DNA of 64,000 bases, from contig NC_083602.1 in assembly GCF_029168945.1 (NCBI RefSeq), forward strand, positions 25,531,323 to 25,595,322. The letters run 5' to 3'. The translations under genes were made by a program, and so were the position numbers. This document shows positions 37,743 to 52,287 of the stretch, piece after piece. The number at the start of each line of letters is the position of its first letter. Within the stretch, counting starts at the first letter, position 1. The stretch is from Cannabis sativa. Lineage: Eukaryota > Streptophyta > Magnoliopsida > Rosales > Cannabaceae. The notes beneath the pieces are model-generated. The model did no database searches. It worked only from the letters and a program-made list of their open reading frames with translations, and was not told the DNA's origin.

Positions 37743-38299
37743 CTAGCCATTGAAGATGAAGGAATTATTTTTCCTAGAAAAAAAAAATTATTATGTATTT
37801 ATACAATTTTTAAAATTTTATTTACATAAAATATGATATTTTGATGTATTTTATATTGTACTTCATATGTTAAGAAATTAGTGGCGCTCGAATAAATTAG
37901 GGAAAAAATAAAAAGAAAGATTATCTCCCATTTTCATGAACAAAGCTCATAGAAGAGTGTTTGAAATTATATTCATCATAACACCCAATCAAACATGTTT
38001 TATGAACATAGAAAAGGTAATAAAATTGCTCGAAAATGATTAATGAACAACTTAGGCTTAACAAAACTACAAGTCATTTTATCTCATATAATATAATGCA
38101 TGATAACTATATCATACTTTTACTTGAAAGGAACAAATAATACTATTAGCTTAGTTAACATTATAATATTACATTTTCATCAGAACAAAAATGTTGGAAC
38201 TTTGGTGATCTAAAATCTAAACCTGAAACATAGACACACACAGTTTAGTTGCATCTTCAATAATGGAATCAGTTTACAAAGAAAGAAGAAAAATAAAAA

Positions 38300-40644
38300 T
38301 CAATGTCTTCTTTGGTTTGCTCGGTTTTTCGGGTGTTTTCCTTTTATCTTCCATTTATTATTCCCGCCAGGTTGATTTTTCTCTTCTATTTCGCGAACCT
38401 TGCGCTTCCTGAAAAGATCAAAGATTAAGGCATATAACATCAGTAACCAAATAAGTTAGATCAGAGAAAAACCTTTCGCCAACAGAATTTACTATCAATC
38501 AATCTTCCTTACATTCAATTAGAATTACTAATGCATTACTAATCTCAATTCTAAAACATGATTCGGAAAATCAATGTTATGCTTAGATGTGAAGCACTTA
38601 AGGATTGAGAAAAGTGGAGCAAAACAATATCCAAACAACTTTCTCTAAAGTTCTAATCCCTCTTTTGTGAAAACCAAATGCAAATATATATATGTTGGCT
38701 CTTGTTTTGCCCCTCTACCTCGATAGATCCAATATCCAACGGAGCCTACGATTTATTTATTTTCATAATGCAAGAAACACGACAAAAGCATAAATCATTT
38801 CAAAGCCTATCTTACCTGTAAGCTCCAAGAGTGCGATCAGAGAGCAGCTCGGCTGCAAGAGATGTCTTCCTTTCTTTCTTTGTTAATCTACCATCAAAGA
38901 AATCTAGTGGAGACTCTATGATTGTTCCCACCTGATTAATAGCAATAATTACAAAGAACAAAAGAAAGGAAAAAACACTGTCAAAGGATTTCAAACAAGG
39001 AATATAGATTGAATTGGAATATTTATATACGCAATAGGATGGTGGTATACACTTGCCTGGAAATACTTGTTTGACTTTGATTCACCCTTCTTGTAATGCC
39101 TTTTTGGATCCATCACATTCCTCAACTATAAACATATGCCAAGTATAATGCGAATCAGTAAAAGCAAAATGAATTTTCCCAAGAAAGAGTTTCTACAATT
39201 ACATGAACTTGCAAGCAAGTAAATGAAACCCTTTTATGTTTTCCATTGATGAACTTAAATTAAGTCTAGATGAAATAACTTGTAGGATATTCATCCTTTA
39301 TCTCAAAACAAAAGCTAACAAGGCACGACTAAAATCATACTCAATTTTTGGCTGGAGATCAAAAGGGAATTTTTTTTTAAAAAAAAAAAATCAAAATGCT
39401 CGTACTTATGTCATGTGTTAGGTAGAATGACCAGAATGTTGCAATTTGATTGATCCATCTCAGGTGGCATTTAAATCAGATGATAAAAATAGTAATGAAA
39501 ATGATAGGGCTGTAATGCTTATTCATATAATCGGTGATTATATTGTAAAGGCATTACAAAGTTTTTGAAATCAACTAAACAATGGCATTGTAATGACGAT
39601 TCTATTACGATTATGTTATTGGTAACAGTTGAATACAAGGAGAATTTCAATGAAGCAAAGCTTGCCTAGAAAACTTGGACACTCGCTTATCTCATTCTAA
39701 CAAAAATATCACCAAACAATATAATAAGCGAGGAGGACACCAAGGTGATTCTCAAAACCTTCCACCTAAGGTTCACTCAAGTGAATGGGTAGGGGTGAGT
39801 ATTTGACTGAGTGTGTGGTCCGAAACTAAAATCTCTGCAAGTGTAGTTGGAGGGAACAAAGAAGAAAAAGAAACGATACTTATACCGCAGTAATAGAGGC
39901 CTTTAAATAGTTAGCCCTAATCCCAATTTTCTGGGACAGCTACTCTACATTACATCATATGTAATTAATACAAGAAGATGAAAAAATTAACTCTTTCGAA
40001 TAAGATTACCACGATAAAGACAAGGAATGCAATCTCAAAGAGAATAAAAATTCAATTGGATTTTACAATGGGCAAAAGTTATGAAGAAATGCAAGAATTA
40101 AAGGCCGTGGACTTTATTCTTTAAGTGTTAACTAGTATAATTGTACAGGGGTAAAAAATTTATTCAACGTTAAGAGAAACAAGCAAAGGATTAACTATGC
40201 GTAATGATCAATAAAACGAACTTTGAATAGGAAATATAAAATGGTCAACGACAACTCGCACCTTAAGCAATTGAAGATCTTTTTGGAGCTCAGGGGTGAT
40301 GGTTGGTGCGGGCATGTCAAACCTAATTAAAGTAGAAAAGTAAGTGTAAATTATAGATAATTACAACGGTAGCAAATATATAGATACAAGACAAACAAAG
40401 TAGGTACCAATTATGCCCAGCAGTATCTTTGATTTGTTTTCTGAGTATCCTGTTTAACTTCTTAGGGTCATTTGGTGGAACAAAAAGCCCATCAACAAGC
40501 TCTGAACTGGGTTTCCAAACTACACTGCTTTCAGGCTGATTTTTATGAGTTGTTGTAGCATTAGAAGCAAAGCCCTTTGCAGATGACAAATTGGGCAACT
40601 TTGGTTCCCATGATAGGCCAACCAACCGCCTTGATTTCTGACAT
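38300..40644 (-). CDS. FCF2: FCF2-type protein, copy 3, apparent +1 frameshift near the start
   Basis: Exons 40408-40644, 40262-40322, 39057-39125, 38816-38931 and 38300-38408. Exon 1 is one base too long. At about 40623-40630 the plus strand reads caaccgcc where other copies read cactgcc, shifting the frame around codon 8. All other exons have the intact lengths. The change sits exactly on a CTG/CAG site, so a consensus error is at least as likely as a real lesion. If real, a downstream ATG would be needed. Confidence 0.75.
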
Positions 40645-41786
40645 TCTATAACACAAAACAGCAGATGAGAATGAGAAGGAAAAAAAAGGAGCTCTTTCTA
40701 CACATAAAAACAACATGATTCAAAGAGTCACACTGAGCATAAGTAACAAATGTACCGAAATAAACCTTTCAAAAATAATTCAGTTTCCTAGGGTTCCAAC
40801 TACGGAGCACGGCGAGCAAATTGGGTGGTCTCAGCTTTTTATTTGGCGGGTTTTTAAAAGTGCAACCCATAACCCCATTTAAGCAGCGGTTTTGGGTGGA
40901 TTATTGGGAGGATTGGATTAAATGAAATTAATGATTAAGAAAGAAAAAAGTTGTAAATTTTATAATCTATTAGTTTGTTAAATCTGTAAAAAAAAAAAAA
41001 TATGTGGTTCATTCACAACAAAATAATCCATCCTTCAAGCATCTTTCTTAAATGAAGATTTTGTTTTAATGTAAGAAATTGATAATACAAAACATATACC
41101 AGAGTAAAATAAAAAGAATATGCTAAGACCAACTTGCATGGTCTTTTTTAACCAAAAATATAGCTACAACAATTTTATTATTTTGCATGAAGAATGCATT
41201 TTAACATTCAAGTAATCATAATAGCCCATCCTGATCTGATAAGAATAATGGATTAGAAGATCACTTTTAGATCAAAGATGATATTAGAAAGAAGAAGAAT
41301 GAAGGGTTGCAAATAAGAAAAATAATCTGTTAAAGATAACCAAGAAAAGAAAAAGTTTGAGAAACAAGATAAACTAAACTAAAACTAAGTAGAAGAACAA
41401 GACAGAAAAAGAAATCAATACACGAATAAAACAACCCAAATTAGAATATCAGATAGAACCAAATCAACATTTATGAGTCAAAGTAAATGGAATCTGTCCC
41501 AAAAACATTGAAAAAAAGCAAATTTGATCTAAGTGAATACACAAAGGAAACTACTATTACAACAATATAATACCAATGCTATGGAATTAAGCAACCAAAA
41601 CCTAAATTACAGGGTACTACAAAGTGCTTCAGAAGGTAGTTTACTCATTAAAATCAATACACAAATAAATATAACCCAAATTAGAATATTAGATAGAACC
41701 AAATCAACATTTAGGAGCCAAAGTAAATGGAATCTGTCCCAAAAAAATTAAAAAAAAAAACAATTTTGATCAGTGAACACTTAAAG

Positions 41787-43157
41787 TAGGGCTGAGCATC
41801 GGTCGGTTTGGTCGGTTTTTTTATAAATAAAAATTCGAATTTCGGTTTTCGGTTTGGATTGGTTCAATCCGAAAACCGACCGACCAATCCAGAAACATCC
41901 TTAAAACCGACCAATGTGAACCGCGGTTTGGTCGGTTAAAACCGACCAAACCGATTTTTTTTTTGTGTAAAATATAATAAAATTGTTCACTTTATTCTTC
42001 TCACAACAACACCACACAAAAGCAACACAAAGACAAACACTATCAGTATTTGGACCATAACAAAAAGACCCCATTCATTCCTTGTCTCTCCCAATTATTC
42101 ACACTCTAATCATATAACCAACAATCATGTCACAACACACAACAACAACACTATGCACAATACAATGTATATACAACAAAAAAGATCACGGGATTTTGCT
42201 ACCCCTAATTCTACACCAACAAATACCAGAGAAGAGAGTTTTAATTTTAAGAGAAAGAAAAGAAAACAACAATACAAGAGTACTACGAAGTCCGTTTGTG
42301 TAAGAATACCTTAAACCAATTTGGGTTGTGCTTAGAGTGAGATATAGGTCGAGTCTTGGCAGTCTTGACACGATTTTAAACCTGAAAATGAAACCTAAAA
42401 TAATTTAAATTTTAAACTCAGAGCTGTTATTCAAATAAAAGATAAAGAGCATTAAATTTGTGAGAAAGATCTGAGAGTAGAATAAATAAAGAAAAATAAA
42501 AGAATGTACAAGAAAAAGAAAAAAAAATTACAATTACCTTAAATCTGAATATGGAAGATGGTGCTTGATTGATGTTGATGATGAGAAGAGAGTTTCGGAT
42601 GGAGAGACGAGAGAAGAAGAGAGTGAGAGTAAGAGTGACTGGGTGAGTGAGATTGGGGGTCGGGGGCGGGGCAATGGATTATGGATTGAAACTTTGTTTG
42701 AAGTTTGAACTTTAAAGCCCTAAACTATGGCTATGGCAGAAAGAAAATGAGAGAGAAGAAGGTGAGTGTGGTGAGAGAGAGTGAGTCACGAGTGAGAAGG
42801 AAAGGGTTTGGAGAGAGAGAGTCAATCAAGTCAATCACTTTATTAAAGGTTTATACTTTTAAATTTTAATATTAATAAAATAATAATATATTATATATTA
42901 TATATTATTATTTATCACTTATTAGTTATTAGTATACATAAGTAAAAAAATTAAAAAATTATATATGGAAAAGGTTTTTCGGTCGGTTTCGGTTTTATTG
43001 GTCGGTTTACGATCCGAAAAAAAACCGACCGACTATTGGCGGTTTAAACCGTTGGCGGTTTTTTCGGTTTTCGATTTCGCCGGTTTCGGTTCCAGCGGTG
43101 TTCGGTAGGTCGGTTTGAACGGTTTTTTCGGTTTTCTGGATTTTCTGCTCAGCCCTA
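41787..43157. mobile_element. Non-autonomous hAT element, unit 3
   Basis: Same ends and the same acttaaag duplication. The interior differs at CTG sites (for example gaagtccgtttg for gaagctgtttg near 42288). Confidence 0.92.
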
Positions 43158-43520
43158 ACTTAAAGGAAACTACTATTACAACAATATAATATCGATGCTA
43201 AGGAATTAAGCAACCAAAACCTAAATCACAGGCTAATATTTACAGGGTACTACAAAGTGCTTCAGAAGGTAATTTACTCATTAAAATCAATGAAGTTAAT
43301 AAAAATACAAGACTATAAACCATAAATTGAAAAGCACAACAGAGATTAAATGAAGATTAAGAAGCACAGAAATAAATAAAAAATAGTTCTTTAACCTTTA
43401 CCTGCGTGAGAGAGATAGAGTTAGAGGCGGTGCCGTTGAGCGAGGGATCGGCACTCGGCGGTGGAAAGGCCTGAGAAGAAGAGTGAGAGAGAAGTTGAAC
43501 GAGAGAGAGAGGTAATAACT

Positions 43521-43580
43521 GTAGTGTTTTTAGGGGTTTGTTCTTGTTCTTGTTGGGCCTTTAATATGGGCCTATTCGCT
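43521..43580 (-). promoter_or_regulatory. FCF2 copy 3 promoter
   Basis: TGGGCC at 43554-43559 and 43567-43572, and a telo-box-like motif. The first-exon donor is at 43402. Confidence 0.6.
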
Positions 43581-44136
43581 AGCCATTGAAGATGAAGGAA
43601 TTATTTTTCCTAGAAAAAAAAAATTATTATGTATTTATACAATTTTTAAAATTTTATTTACATAAAATATGATATTTTGATGTATTTTATATTGTACTTC
43701 ATATGTTAAGAAATTAGTGGCGCTCGAATAAATTAGGGAAAAAATAAAAAAGAAAGATTATCTCCCATTTTCATGAACAAAGCTCATAGAAGAGTGTTTG
43801 AAATTATATTCATCATAACACCCAATCAAACATGTTTTATGAACATAGAAAAGGTAATAAAATTGCTCGAAAATGATTAATGAACAACTTAGGCTTAACA
43901 AAACTACAAGTCATTTTATCTCATATAATATAATGCATGATAACTATATCATACTTTTACTTGAAAGGAACAAATAATACTATTAGCTTAGTTAACATTA
44001 TAATATTACATTTTCATCAGAACAAAAATGTTGGAACTTTGGTGATCTAAAATCTAAACCTGAAACATAGACACACACAGTTTAGTTGCATCTTCAATAA
44101 TGGAATCAGTTTACAAAGAAAGAAGAAAAATAAAAA

Positions 44137-46474
44137 TCAATGTCTTCTTTGGTTTGCTCGGTTTTTCGGGTGTTTTCCTTTTATCTTCCATTTATTATTC
44201 CCGCCAGGTTGATTTTTCTCTTCTATTTCGCGAACCTTGCGCTTCCTGAAAAGATCAAAGATTAAGGCATATAACATCAGTAACCAAATAAGTTAGATCA
44301 GAGAAAAACCTTTCGCCAACAGAATTTACTATCAATCAATCTTCCTTACATTCAATTAGAATTACTAATGCATTACTAATCTCAATTCTAAAACATGATT
44401 CGGAAAATCAATGTTATGCTTAGATGTGAAGCACTTAAGGATTGAGAAAAGTGGAGCAAAACAATATCCAAACAACTTTCTCTAAAGTTCTAATCCCTCT
44501 TTTGTGAAAACCAAATGCAAATATATATGTTGGCTCTAGTTTTGCCCCTCTACCTCGATAGATCCAATATCCAACCGGAGCCTACGATTTATTTATTTTC
44601 ATAATGCAAGAAACACGACAAAAGCATAAATCATTTCAAAGCCTATCTTACCTGTAAGCTCCAAGAGTGCGATCAGAGAGCGGCTCGAGCCGCAAGAGAT
44701 GTCTTCCTTTCTTTCTTTGTTAATCTACCATCAAAGAAATCTAGTGGAGACTCTATGATTGTTCCCACCTGATTAATAGCAATAATTACAAAGAACAAAA
44801 GAAAGGAAAAAACACTGTCAAAGGATTTCAAACAAGGAATATAGATTGAATTGGAATATTTATATACTGCCAATAGGATGGTGGTATACACTTGCCTGGA
44901 AATACTTGTTTGACTTTGATTCACCCTTCTTGTAATGCCTTTTTGGATCCATCACATTCCTCAACTATAAACATATGCCAAGTATAATGCGAATCAGTAA
45001 AAGCAAAATGAATTTTCCCAAGAAAGAGTTTCTACAATTACATGAACTTGCAAGCAAGTAAATGAAACCCTTTTATGTTTTCCATTGATGAACTTAAATT
45101 AAGTCTAGATGAAATAACTTGTAGGATATTCATCCTTTATCTCAAAACAAAAGCTAACAAGGCACGACTAAAATCATACTCAATTTTTGGCTGGAGATCA
45201 AAAGGGAATTTTTTTTTAAAAAAAAAAATCAAAATGCTCGTACTTATGTCATGTGTTAGGTAGAATGACCAGAATGTTGCAATTTGATTGATCCATCTCG
45301 GTGGCATTTAAATCGATGATAAAAATAGTAATGAAAATGATAGGGCTGTAATGCTTATTCATATAACGGTGATTATATTGTAAAGGCATTACAAAGTTTT
45401 TGAAATCAACTAAACAATGGCATTGTAATGACGATTCTATTACGATTATGTTATTGGTAACAGTTGAATACAAGGAGAATTTCAATGAAGCAAAGCTTGC
45501 CTAGAAAACTTGGACACTCGCTTATCTCATTCTAACAAAAATATCACCAAACAATATAATAAGCAGGAGGACACCAAGGTGATTCTCAAAACCTTCCACC
45601 TAAGGTTCACTCAAGTGAATGGGTAGGGGTGAGTATTTGACTGAGTGTGTGGTCCGAAACTAAAATCTCTGCAAGTGTAGTTGGAGGGAACAAAGAAGAA
45701 AAAGAAACGATACTTATACCGCGGAATAGAGGCCTTTAAATAGTTAGCCCTAATCCCAATTTTCTGGGACAGCTACTCTACATTACATCATATGTAATTA
45801 ATACAAGAAGATGAAAAAATTAACTCTTTCGAATAAGATTACCACGATAAAGACAAGGAATGCAATCTCAAAGAGAATAAAAATTCAATTGGATTTTACA
45901 ATGGGCAAAAGTTATGAAGAAATGCAAGAATTAAAGGCCGTGGACTTTATTCTTTAAGTGTTAACTAGTATAATTGTACAGGGGTAAAAAATTTATTCAA
46001 CGTTAAGAGAAACAAGCAAAGGATTAACTATGCGTAATGATCAATAAAACGAACTTTGAATAGGAAATATAAAATGGTCAACGACAACTGCACCTTAAGC
46101 AATTGAAGATCTTTTTGGAGCTCAGGGGTGATGGTTGGTGCGGGCATGTCAAACCTAATTAAAGTAGAAAAGTAAGTGTAAATTATAGATAATTACAACG
46201 GTAGCAAATATATAGATACAAGACAAACAAAGTAGGTACCAATTATGCCCAGCAGTATCTTTGATTTGTTTTCTCGAGTATCCCGTTTAACTTCTTAGGG
46301 TCATTTGGTGGAACAAAAGCCCATCAACAAGCTCGAACTGGGTTTCCAAACTACACTGCTTTCAGGCTGATTTTTATGAGTTGTTGTAGCATTAGAAGCA
46401 AAGCCCTTCGCAGATGACAAATTGGGCAACTTTGGTTCCCATGATAGGCCAACCACTGCCTTGATTTCTGACAT
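44137..46474 (-). CDS. FCF2: FCF2-type protein, copy 4, apparent frameshifts in exons 1 and 4
   Basis: Exons 46240-46474, 46094-46154, 44896-44964, 44652-44768 and 44137-44245. Exon 1 has +1 at about 46273-46278 (ctcgag for ctgag), -1 in an A run near 46317 and -1 at about 46332-46336 (ctcgaac for ctctgaac). Exon 4 has +1 at 44680-44693, where cag and ctg are replaced by cgg and ccg strings. Exons 2, 3 and 5 are intact. As written it cannot make the full protein, but three of the four lesions are CHG-site changes. Confidence 0.75.
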
Positions 46475-47623
46475 TCTATAACACAAAACAGCAGATGAGA
46501 ATGAGAAGGAAAAAAAAGGAGCTCTTTCTACACATAAAAACAACATGATTCAAAGAGTCACACTGAGCATAAGTAACAAATGTACCAGAAATAAACCTTT
46601 CAAAAATAATTCAGTTTCCTAGGGTTCCAACTACGGAGCACAGCGAGCAAATTGGGTGGTCTCATGCTAGTTTTTTATTTGGCGGGTTTTTAAAAGTGCA
46701 ACCCATAACCCCATTTAAGCAGCGGTTTTGGGTGGATTATTGGGAGGATTGGATTAAATGAAATTAATGATTAAGAAAGAAAAAAGTTGTAAATTTTATA
46801 ATCTATTAGTTTGTTAAATCTGTAAAAAAAAAAAAAATATGTGGTTCATTCACAACAAAATAATCCATCCTTCAAGCATCTTTCTTAAATGAAGATTTTG
46901 TTTTAATGTAAGAAATTGATAATACAAAACATATACCAGAGTAAAATAAAAAGAATATGCTAAGACCAACTTGCATGGTCTTTTTTAACCAAAAATATAG
47001 CTACAACAATTTTATTATTTTGCATGAAGAATGCATTTTAACATTCAAGTAATCATAATAGCCCATCCTGATCTGATAAGAATAATGGATTAGAAGATCA
47101 CTTTTAGATCAAAGATGATATTAGAAAGAAGAAGAATGAAGGGTTGCAAATAAGAAAAATAATCTGTTAAAGATAACCAAGAAAAGAAAAAGTTTGAGAA
47201 ACAAGATAAACTAAACTAAAACTAAGTAGAAGAACAAGACAGAAAAAGAAATCAATACACGAATAAAACAACCCAAATTAGAATATCAGATAGAACCAAA
47301 TCAACATTTAGGAGTCAAAGTAAATGGAATCTGTCCCAAAAACATTGAAAAAAAGCAAATTTGATCTAAGTGAATACACAAAGGAAACTACTATTACAAC
47401 AATATAATACCAATGCTATGGAATTAAGCAACCAAAACCTAAATTACGGTGTACTACAAAGTGCTTCAGAAGGTAGTTTACTCATTAAAATCAAGACACA
47501 AATAAATATAACCCAAATTAGAATATTAGATAGAACCAAATCAACATTTAGGAGCCAAAGTAAATGGAATCTGTCCCAAAAAAATTAAAAAAAAAAACAA
47601 TTTTGATCAGTGAACACTTAAAG

Positions 47624-48965
47624 TAGGGCTGAGCATCGGTCGGTTTGGTCGGTTTTTTTATAAATAAAAATCCGAATTTCGGTTTTCGGTTTGGATTGGT
47701 TCAATCCGAAAACCGACCGACCAATCCAGAAACATCCTTAAAACCGACCAATGTGAACCGCGGTTTGGTCGGTTAAAACCGACCAAACCGATTTTTTTTT
47801 TGTGTAAAATATAATAAAATTGTTCACTTTATTCTTCTCACAACAACACCACACAAAAGCAACACAAAGACAAACACTATCAGTATTTGGACCATAACAA
47901 AAAGACCCCATTCATTCCTTGTCTCTCCCAATTATTCACACTCTAATCATATAACCAACAATCATGTCACAACACACAACAACAACACTATGCACAATAC
48001 AATGTATATACAACAAAAAAGATCACGGGATTTTGCTACCCCTAATTCTACACCAACAAATACCAGAGAAGAGAGTTTTAATTTTAAGAGAAAGAAAAGA
48101 AAACAACAATACAAGAGTACTACGAAGCTGTTTGTGTAAGAATACCTTAAACCAATTTGGGTTGTGCTTAGAGTGAGATATAGGTCGAGTCTTGGCGTAG
48201 TCTTGACACGCTTTTAAACTGAAAATGAAACCTAAAATAATTTAAATTTTAAACTCGTAGCCGTTATTCAAATAAAAGATAAAGAGCATTAAATTTGTGA
48301 GAAAGATCTGAGAGTAGAATAAATAAAGAAAAATAAAAGAATGTACAAGAAAAAGAAAAAAAAATTACAATTACCTTAAATCTGAATATGGAAGATGGTG
48401 CTTGATTGATGTTGATGATGAGAAGAGAGTTTCGGATGGAGAGACGAGAGAAGAAGAGAGTGAGAGTAAGAGGGCGGGGCAATGGATTATGGATTGAAAC
48501 TTTGTTTGAAGTTTGAACTTTAAAGCCCTAAACTATGGCTATGGCAGAAAGAAAATGAGAGAGAAGAAGGTGAGTGTGGTGAGAGAGAGTGAGTCACGAG
48601 TGAGAAGGAAAGGGTTTGGAGAGAGAGAGTCAATCAAGTCAATCACTTTATTAAAGGTTTATACTTTTAAATTTTAATATTAATAAAATAATAATATATT
48701 ATATATTATATATTATTATTTATCACTTATTAGTTATTAGTATACATAAGTAAAAAAATTAAAAAATTATATATGGAAAAGGTTTTTCGGTCGGTTTCGG
48801 TTTTATTGGTCGGTTTACGATCCGAAAAAAAACCGACCGACTATTGGCGGTTTAAACCGTTGGCGGTTTTTCGGTTTTCGATTTCGCCGGTTTCGGTTCC
48901 AGCGGTGTTCGGTAGGTCGGTTTGAACGGTTTTTCGGTTTTACGGATTTTCCGCTTTCAGCCCTA
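47624..48965. mobile_element. Non-autonomous hAT element, unit 4
   Basis: The left terminus is intact. The right terminus reads ccgctttcagccctaa where others have ctgctcagccctaa, again at a CTG. Target copies acttaaag are on both sides. Confidence 0.9.
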
Positions 48966-49325
48966 ACTTAAAGGAAACTACTATTACAACAATATAATAT
49001 CGATGCTATGGAATTAAGCAACCAAAACCTAAATCACAGGCTAATATTTACAGGGTACTACAAAGTGCTTCAGAAGGTAATTTACTCATTAAAATCAATG
49101 AAGTTAATAAAAATACAAGACTATAAACCATAAATTGAAAAGCACAACAGAGATTAAATGAAGATTAAGAAGCACAGAAATAAATAAAAAATAGTTCTTT
49201 AACCTTTACCGCGTGAGAGAGATAGAGTTAGAGGCGGTGCGGGTTGAGCGAGGGATCGGCACTCGGCGGTGGAAAGGCCTGAGAAGAAGAGTGAGAGAGA
49301 AGTTGAACGAGAGAGAGAGGTAATA

Positions 49326-49385
49326 ACTGTAGTGTTTTTAGGGGTTTGTTCTTGTTCTTGTTGGGCCTTTAATATGGGCCTATTC
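49326..49385 (-). promoter_or_regulatory. FCF2 copy 4 promoter
   Basis: TGGGCC at 49362-49367 and 49375-49380. The first-exon donor region (about 49210) has lost one base of a CTG compared with other units. Confidence 0.6.
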
Positions 49386-49943
49386 GCTAGCCATTGAAGA
49401 TGAAGGAATTATTTTTCCTAGAAAAAAAAAATTATTATGTATTTATACAATTTTTAAAATTTTATTTACATAAAATATGATATTTTGATGTATTTTATAT
49501 TGTACTTCATATGTTAAGAAATTAGTGGCGCTCGAATAAATTAGGGAAAAAATAAAAAGAAAGATTATCTCCCATTTTCATGAACAAAGCTCATAGAAGA
49601 GTGTTTGAAATTATATTCATCATAACACCCAATCAAACATGTTTTATGAACATAGAAAAGGTAATAAAATTGCTCGAAAATGATTAATGAACAACTTAGG
49701 CTTAACAAAACTACAAGTCATTTTATCTCATATAATATAATGCATGATAACTATATCATACTTTTACTTGAAAGGAACAAATAATACTATTAGCTTAGTT
49801 AACATTATAATATTACATTTTCACCAGAACAAAAATGTTGGAACTTTGGTGATCTAAAATCTAAACCTGAAACATAGACACACACAGTTTAGTTGCATCT
49901 TCAATAATGGAATCAGTTTACAAAGAAAGAAGAAAAATAAAAA

Positions 49944-52287
49944 TCAATGTCTTCTTTGGTTTGCTCGGTTTTTCGAGTGTTTTCCTTTTATCTTCCATTT
50001 ATTATTCCCGCCAGGTTGATTTTTCTCTTCTATTTCGCGAACCTTGCGCTTCCTGAAAAGATCAAAGATTAAGGCATATAACATCAGTAACCAAATAAGT
50101 TAGATCAGAGAAAAACCTTTCGCCAACAGAATTTACTATCAATCAATCTTCCTTACATTCAATTAGAATTACTAATGCATTACTAATCTCAATTCTAAAA
50201 CATGATTCGGAAAATCAATGTTATGCTTAGATGTGAAGCACTTAAGGATTGAGAAAAGTGGAGCAAAACAATATCCAAACAACTTTCTCTAAAGTTCTAA
50301 TCCCTCTTTTGTGAAAACCAAATGCAAATATATATGTTGGCTCTTGTTTTGCCCCTCTACCTCGATAGATCCAATATCCAACCGGAGCCTACGATTTATT
50401 TATTTTCATAATGCAAGAAACACGACAAAAGCATAAATCATTTCAAAGCCTATCTTACCTGTAAGCTCCAAGAGTGCGATCAGAGAGCAGCTCGGCTGCA
50501 AGAGATGTCTTCCTTTCTTTCTTTGTTAATCTACCATCAAAGAAATCTAGTGGAGACTCTATGATTGTTCCCACCTGATTAATAGCAATAATTACAAAGA
50601 ACAAAAGAAAGGAAAAAACACCATCAAAGGATTTCAAACAAGGAATATAGATTGAATTGGAATATTTATATACGCCAATAGGATGGTGGTATACACTTGC
50701 TCGGAAATACTTGTTTGACTTTGATTCACCCTTCTTGTAATGCCTTTTTGGATCCATAACATTCCTCAACTATAAACATATGCCAAGTATAATGCGAATC
50801 AGTAAAAGCAAAATGAATTTTCCCAAGAAAGAGTTTCTACAATTACATGAACTTGCAAGCAAGTAAATGAAACCCTTTTATGTTTTCCATTGATGAACTT
50901 AAATTAAGTCTAGATGAAATAACTTGTAGGATATTCATCCTTTATCTCAAAACAAAAGCTAACAAGGCACGACTAAAATCATACTCAATTTTTGGCTGGA
51001 GATCAAAAGGGAATTTTTTTTTAAAAAAAAAAATCAAAATGCTCGTACTTATGTCATGTGTTAGGTAGAATGACCAGAATGTTGCAATTTGATTGATCCA
51101 TCTCAGGTGGCATTTAAATCAGATGATAAAAATAGTAACGAAAATGATAGGGCTGTAATGCTTATTCATATAACGGTGATTATATTGTAAAGGCATTACA
51201 AAGTTTTTGAAATCAACTAAACAATGGCATTGTAATGACGATTCTATTACGATTATGTTATTGGTAACAGTTGAATACAAGGAGAATTTCAATGAAGCAA
51301 AGCTTGCCTAGAAAACTTGGACACTCGCTTATCTCATTCTAACAAAAATATCACCAAACAATATAATAAGCAGGAGGACACCAAGGTGATTCTCAAAACC
51401 TTCCACCTAAGGTTCACTCAAGTGAATGGGTAGGGGTGAGTATTTGACTGAGTGTGTGGTCCGAAACTAAAATCTCTGCAAGTGTAGTTGGAGTGGAACA
51501 AAGAAGAAAAAGAAACGATACTTATACCGCGGTAATAGAGGCCTTTAAATAGTTAGCCCTAATCCCAATTTTCTCGGGACGGCTACTCTACATTACATCA
51601 TATGTAATTAATACAAGAAGATGAAAAAATTAACTCTTTCGAATAAGATTACCACGATAAAGACAAGGAATGCAATCTCAAAGAGAATAAAAATTCAATT
51701 GGATTTTACAATGGGCAAAAGTTATGAAGAAATGCAAGAATTAAAGGCCGTGGACTTTATTCTTTAAGTGTTAACTAGTATAATTGTACGGGGGTAAAAA
51801 ATTTATTCAACGTTAAGAGAAACAAGCACAGGATTAACTATGCGTAATGATCAATAAAACGAACTTTGAATATGAAATATAAAATGGTCAAAGACAACTG
51901 CACCTTAAGCAATTGAAGATCTTTTTGGAGCTCAGGGGTGATGGTTGGTGCGGGCATGTCAAACCTAATTAAAGTAGAAAAGTAAGTGTAAATTATAGAT
52001 AATTACAACGGTAGCAAATATATAGATACAAGACAAACAAAGTAGGTACCAATTATGCCCGGCGGTATCTTTGATTTGTTTTCTCGAGTATCCTGTTTAA
52101 CTTCTTAGGGTCATTTGGTGGAACAAAAAGCCCATCAACAAGCTACGAACTGGGTTTCCAAACTACACTCGCTTTCGGGCTGATTTTTATGAGTTGTTGT
52201 AGCATTAGTAGCAAAGCCCTTTGCAGATGACAAATTGGGCAACTTTGGTTCCCATGATAGGCCAACCACTGCCTTGATTTCTGACAT
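49944..52287 (-). CDS. FCF2: FCF2-type protein, copy 5, apparent frameshifts and altered GC donor
   Basis: Exons 52050-52287, 51904-51964, 50701-50769, 50459-50574 and 49944-50052. Exon 1 is two bases too long (+1 at 52083-52087, +1 at about 52168-52170), both at CTG sites. At the exon 3 donor, CCAG|GC reads CCGA|GC (50700-50703), also a CTG site on the plus strand. A substitution outside CHG sites gives P187S, and another near 50759 is silent, so genuine divergence exists too. Confidence 0.72.

Larger units (their letters stand above)
32029..37863 (-). repeat. Array unit 2 (5835 bp, with hAT)
   Basis: Same content and order as unit 1. Small indels lie in the hAT interior near 36610-36690 and 36900. 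Confidence 0.95.
37864..43699 (-). repeat. Array unit 3 (5836 bp, with hAT)
   Basis: Same content and order as unit 1. Confidence 0.95.
43700..49507 (-). repeat. Array unit 4 (5808 bp, with hAT)
   Basis: Same content as unit 1, with a short deletion in the hAT interior (the 'gactgggtgagtgagatt' region is missing near 48473). Confidence 0.95.
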
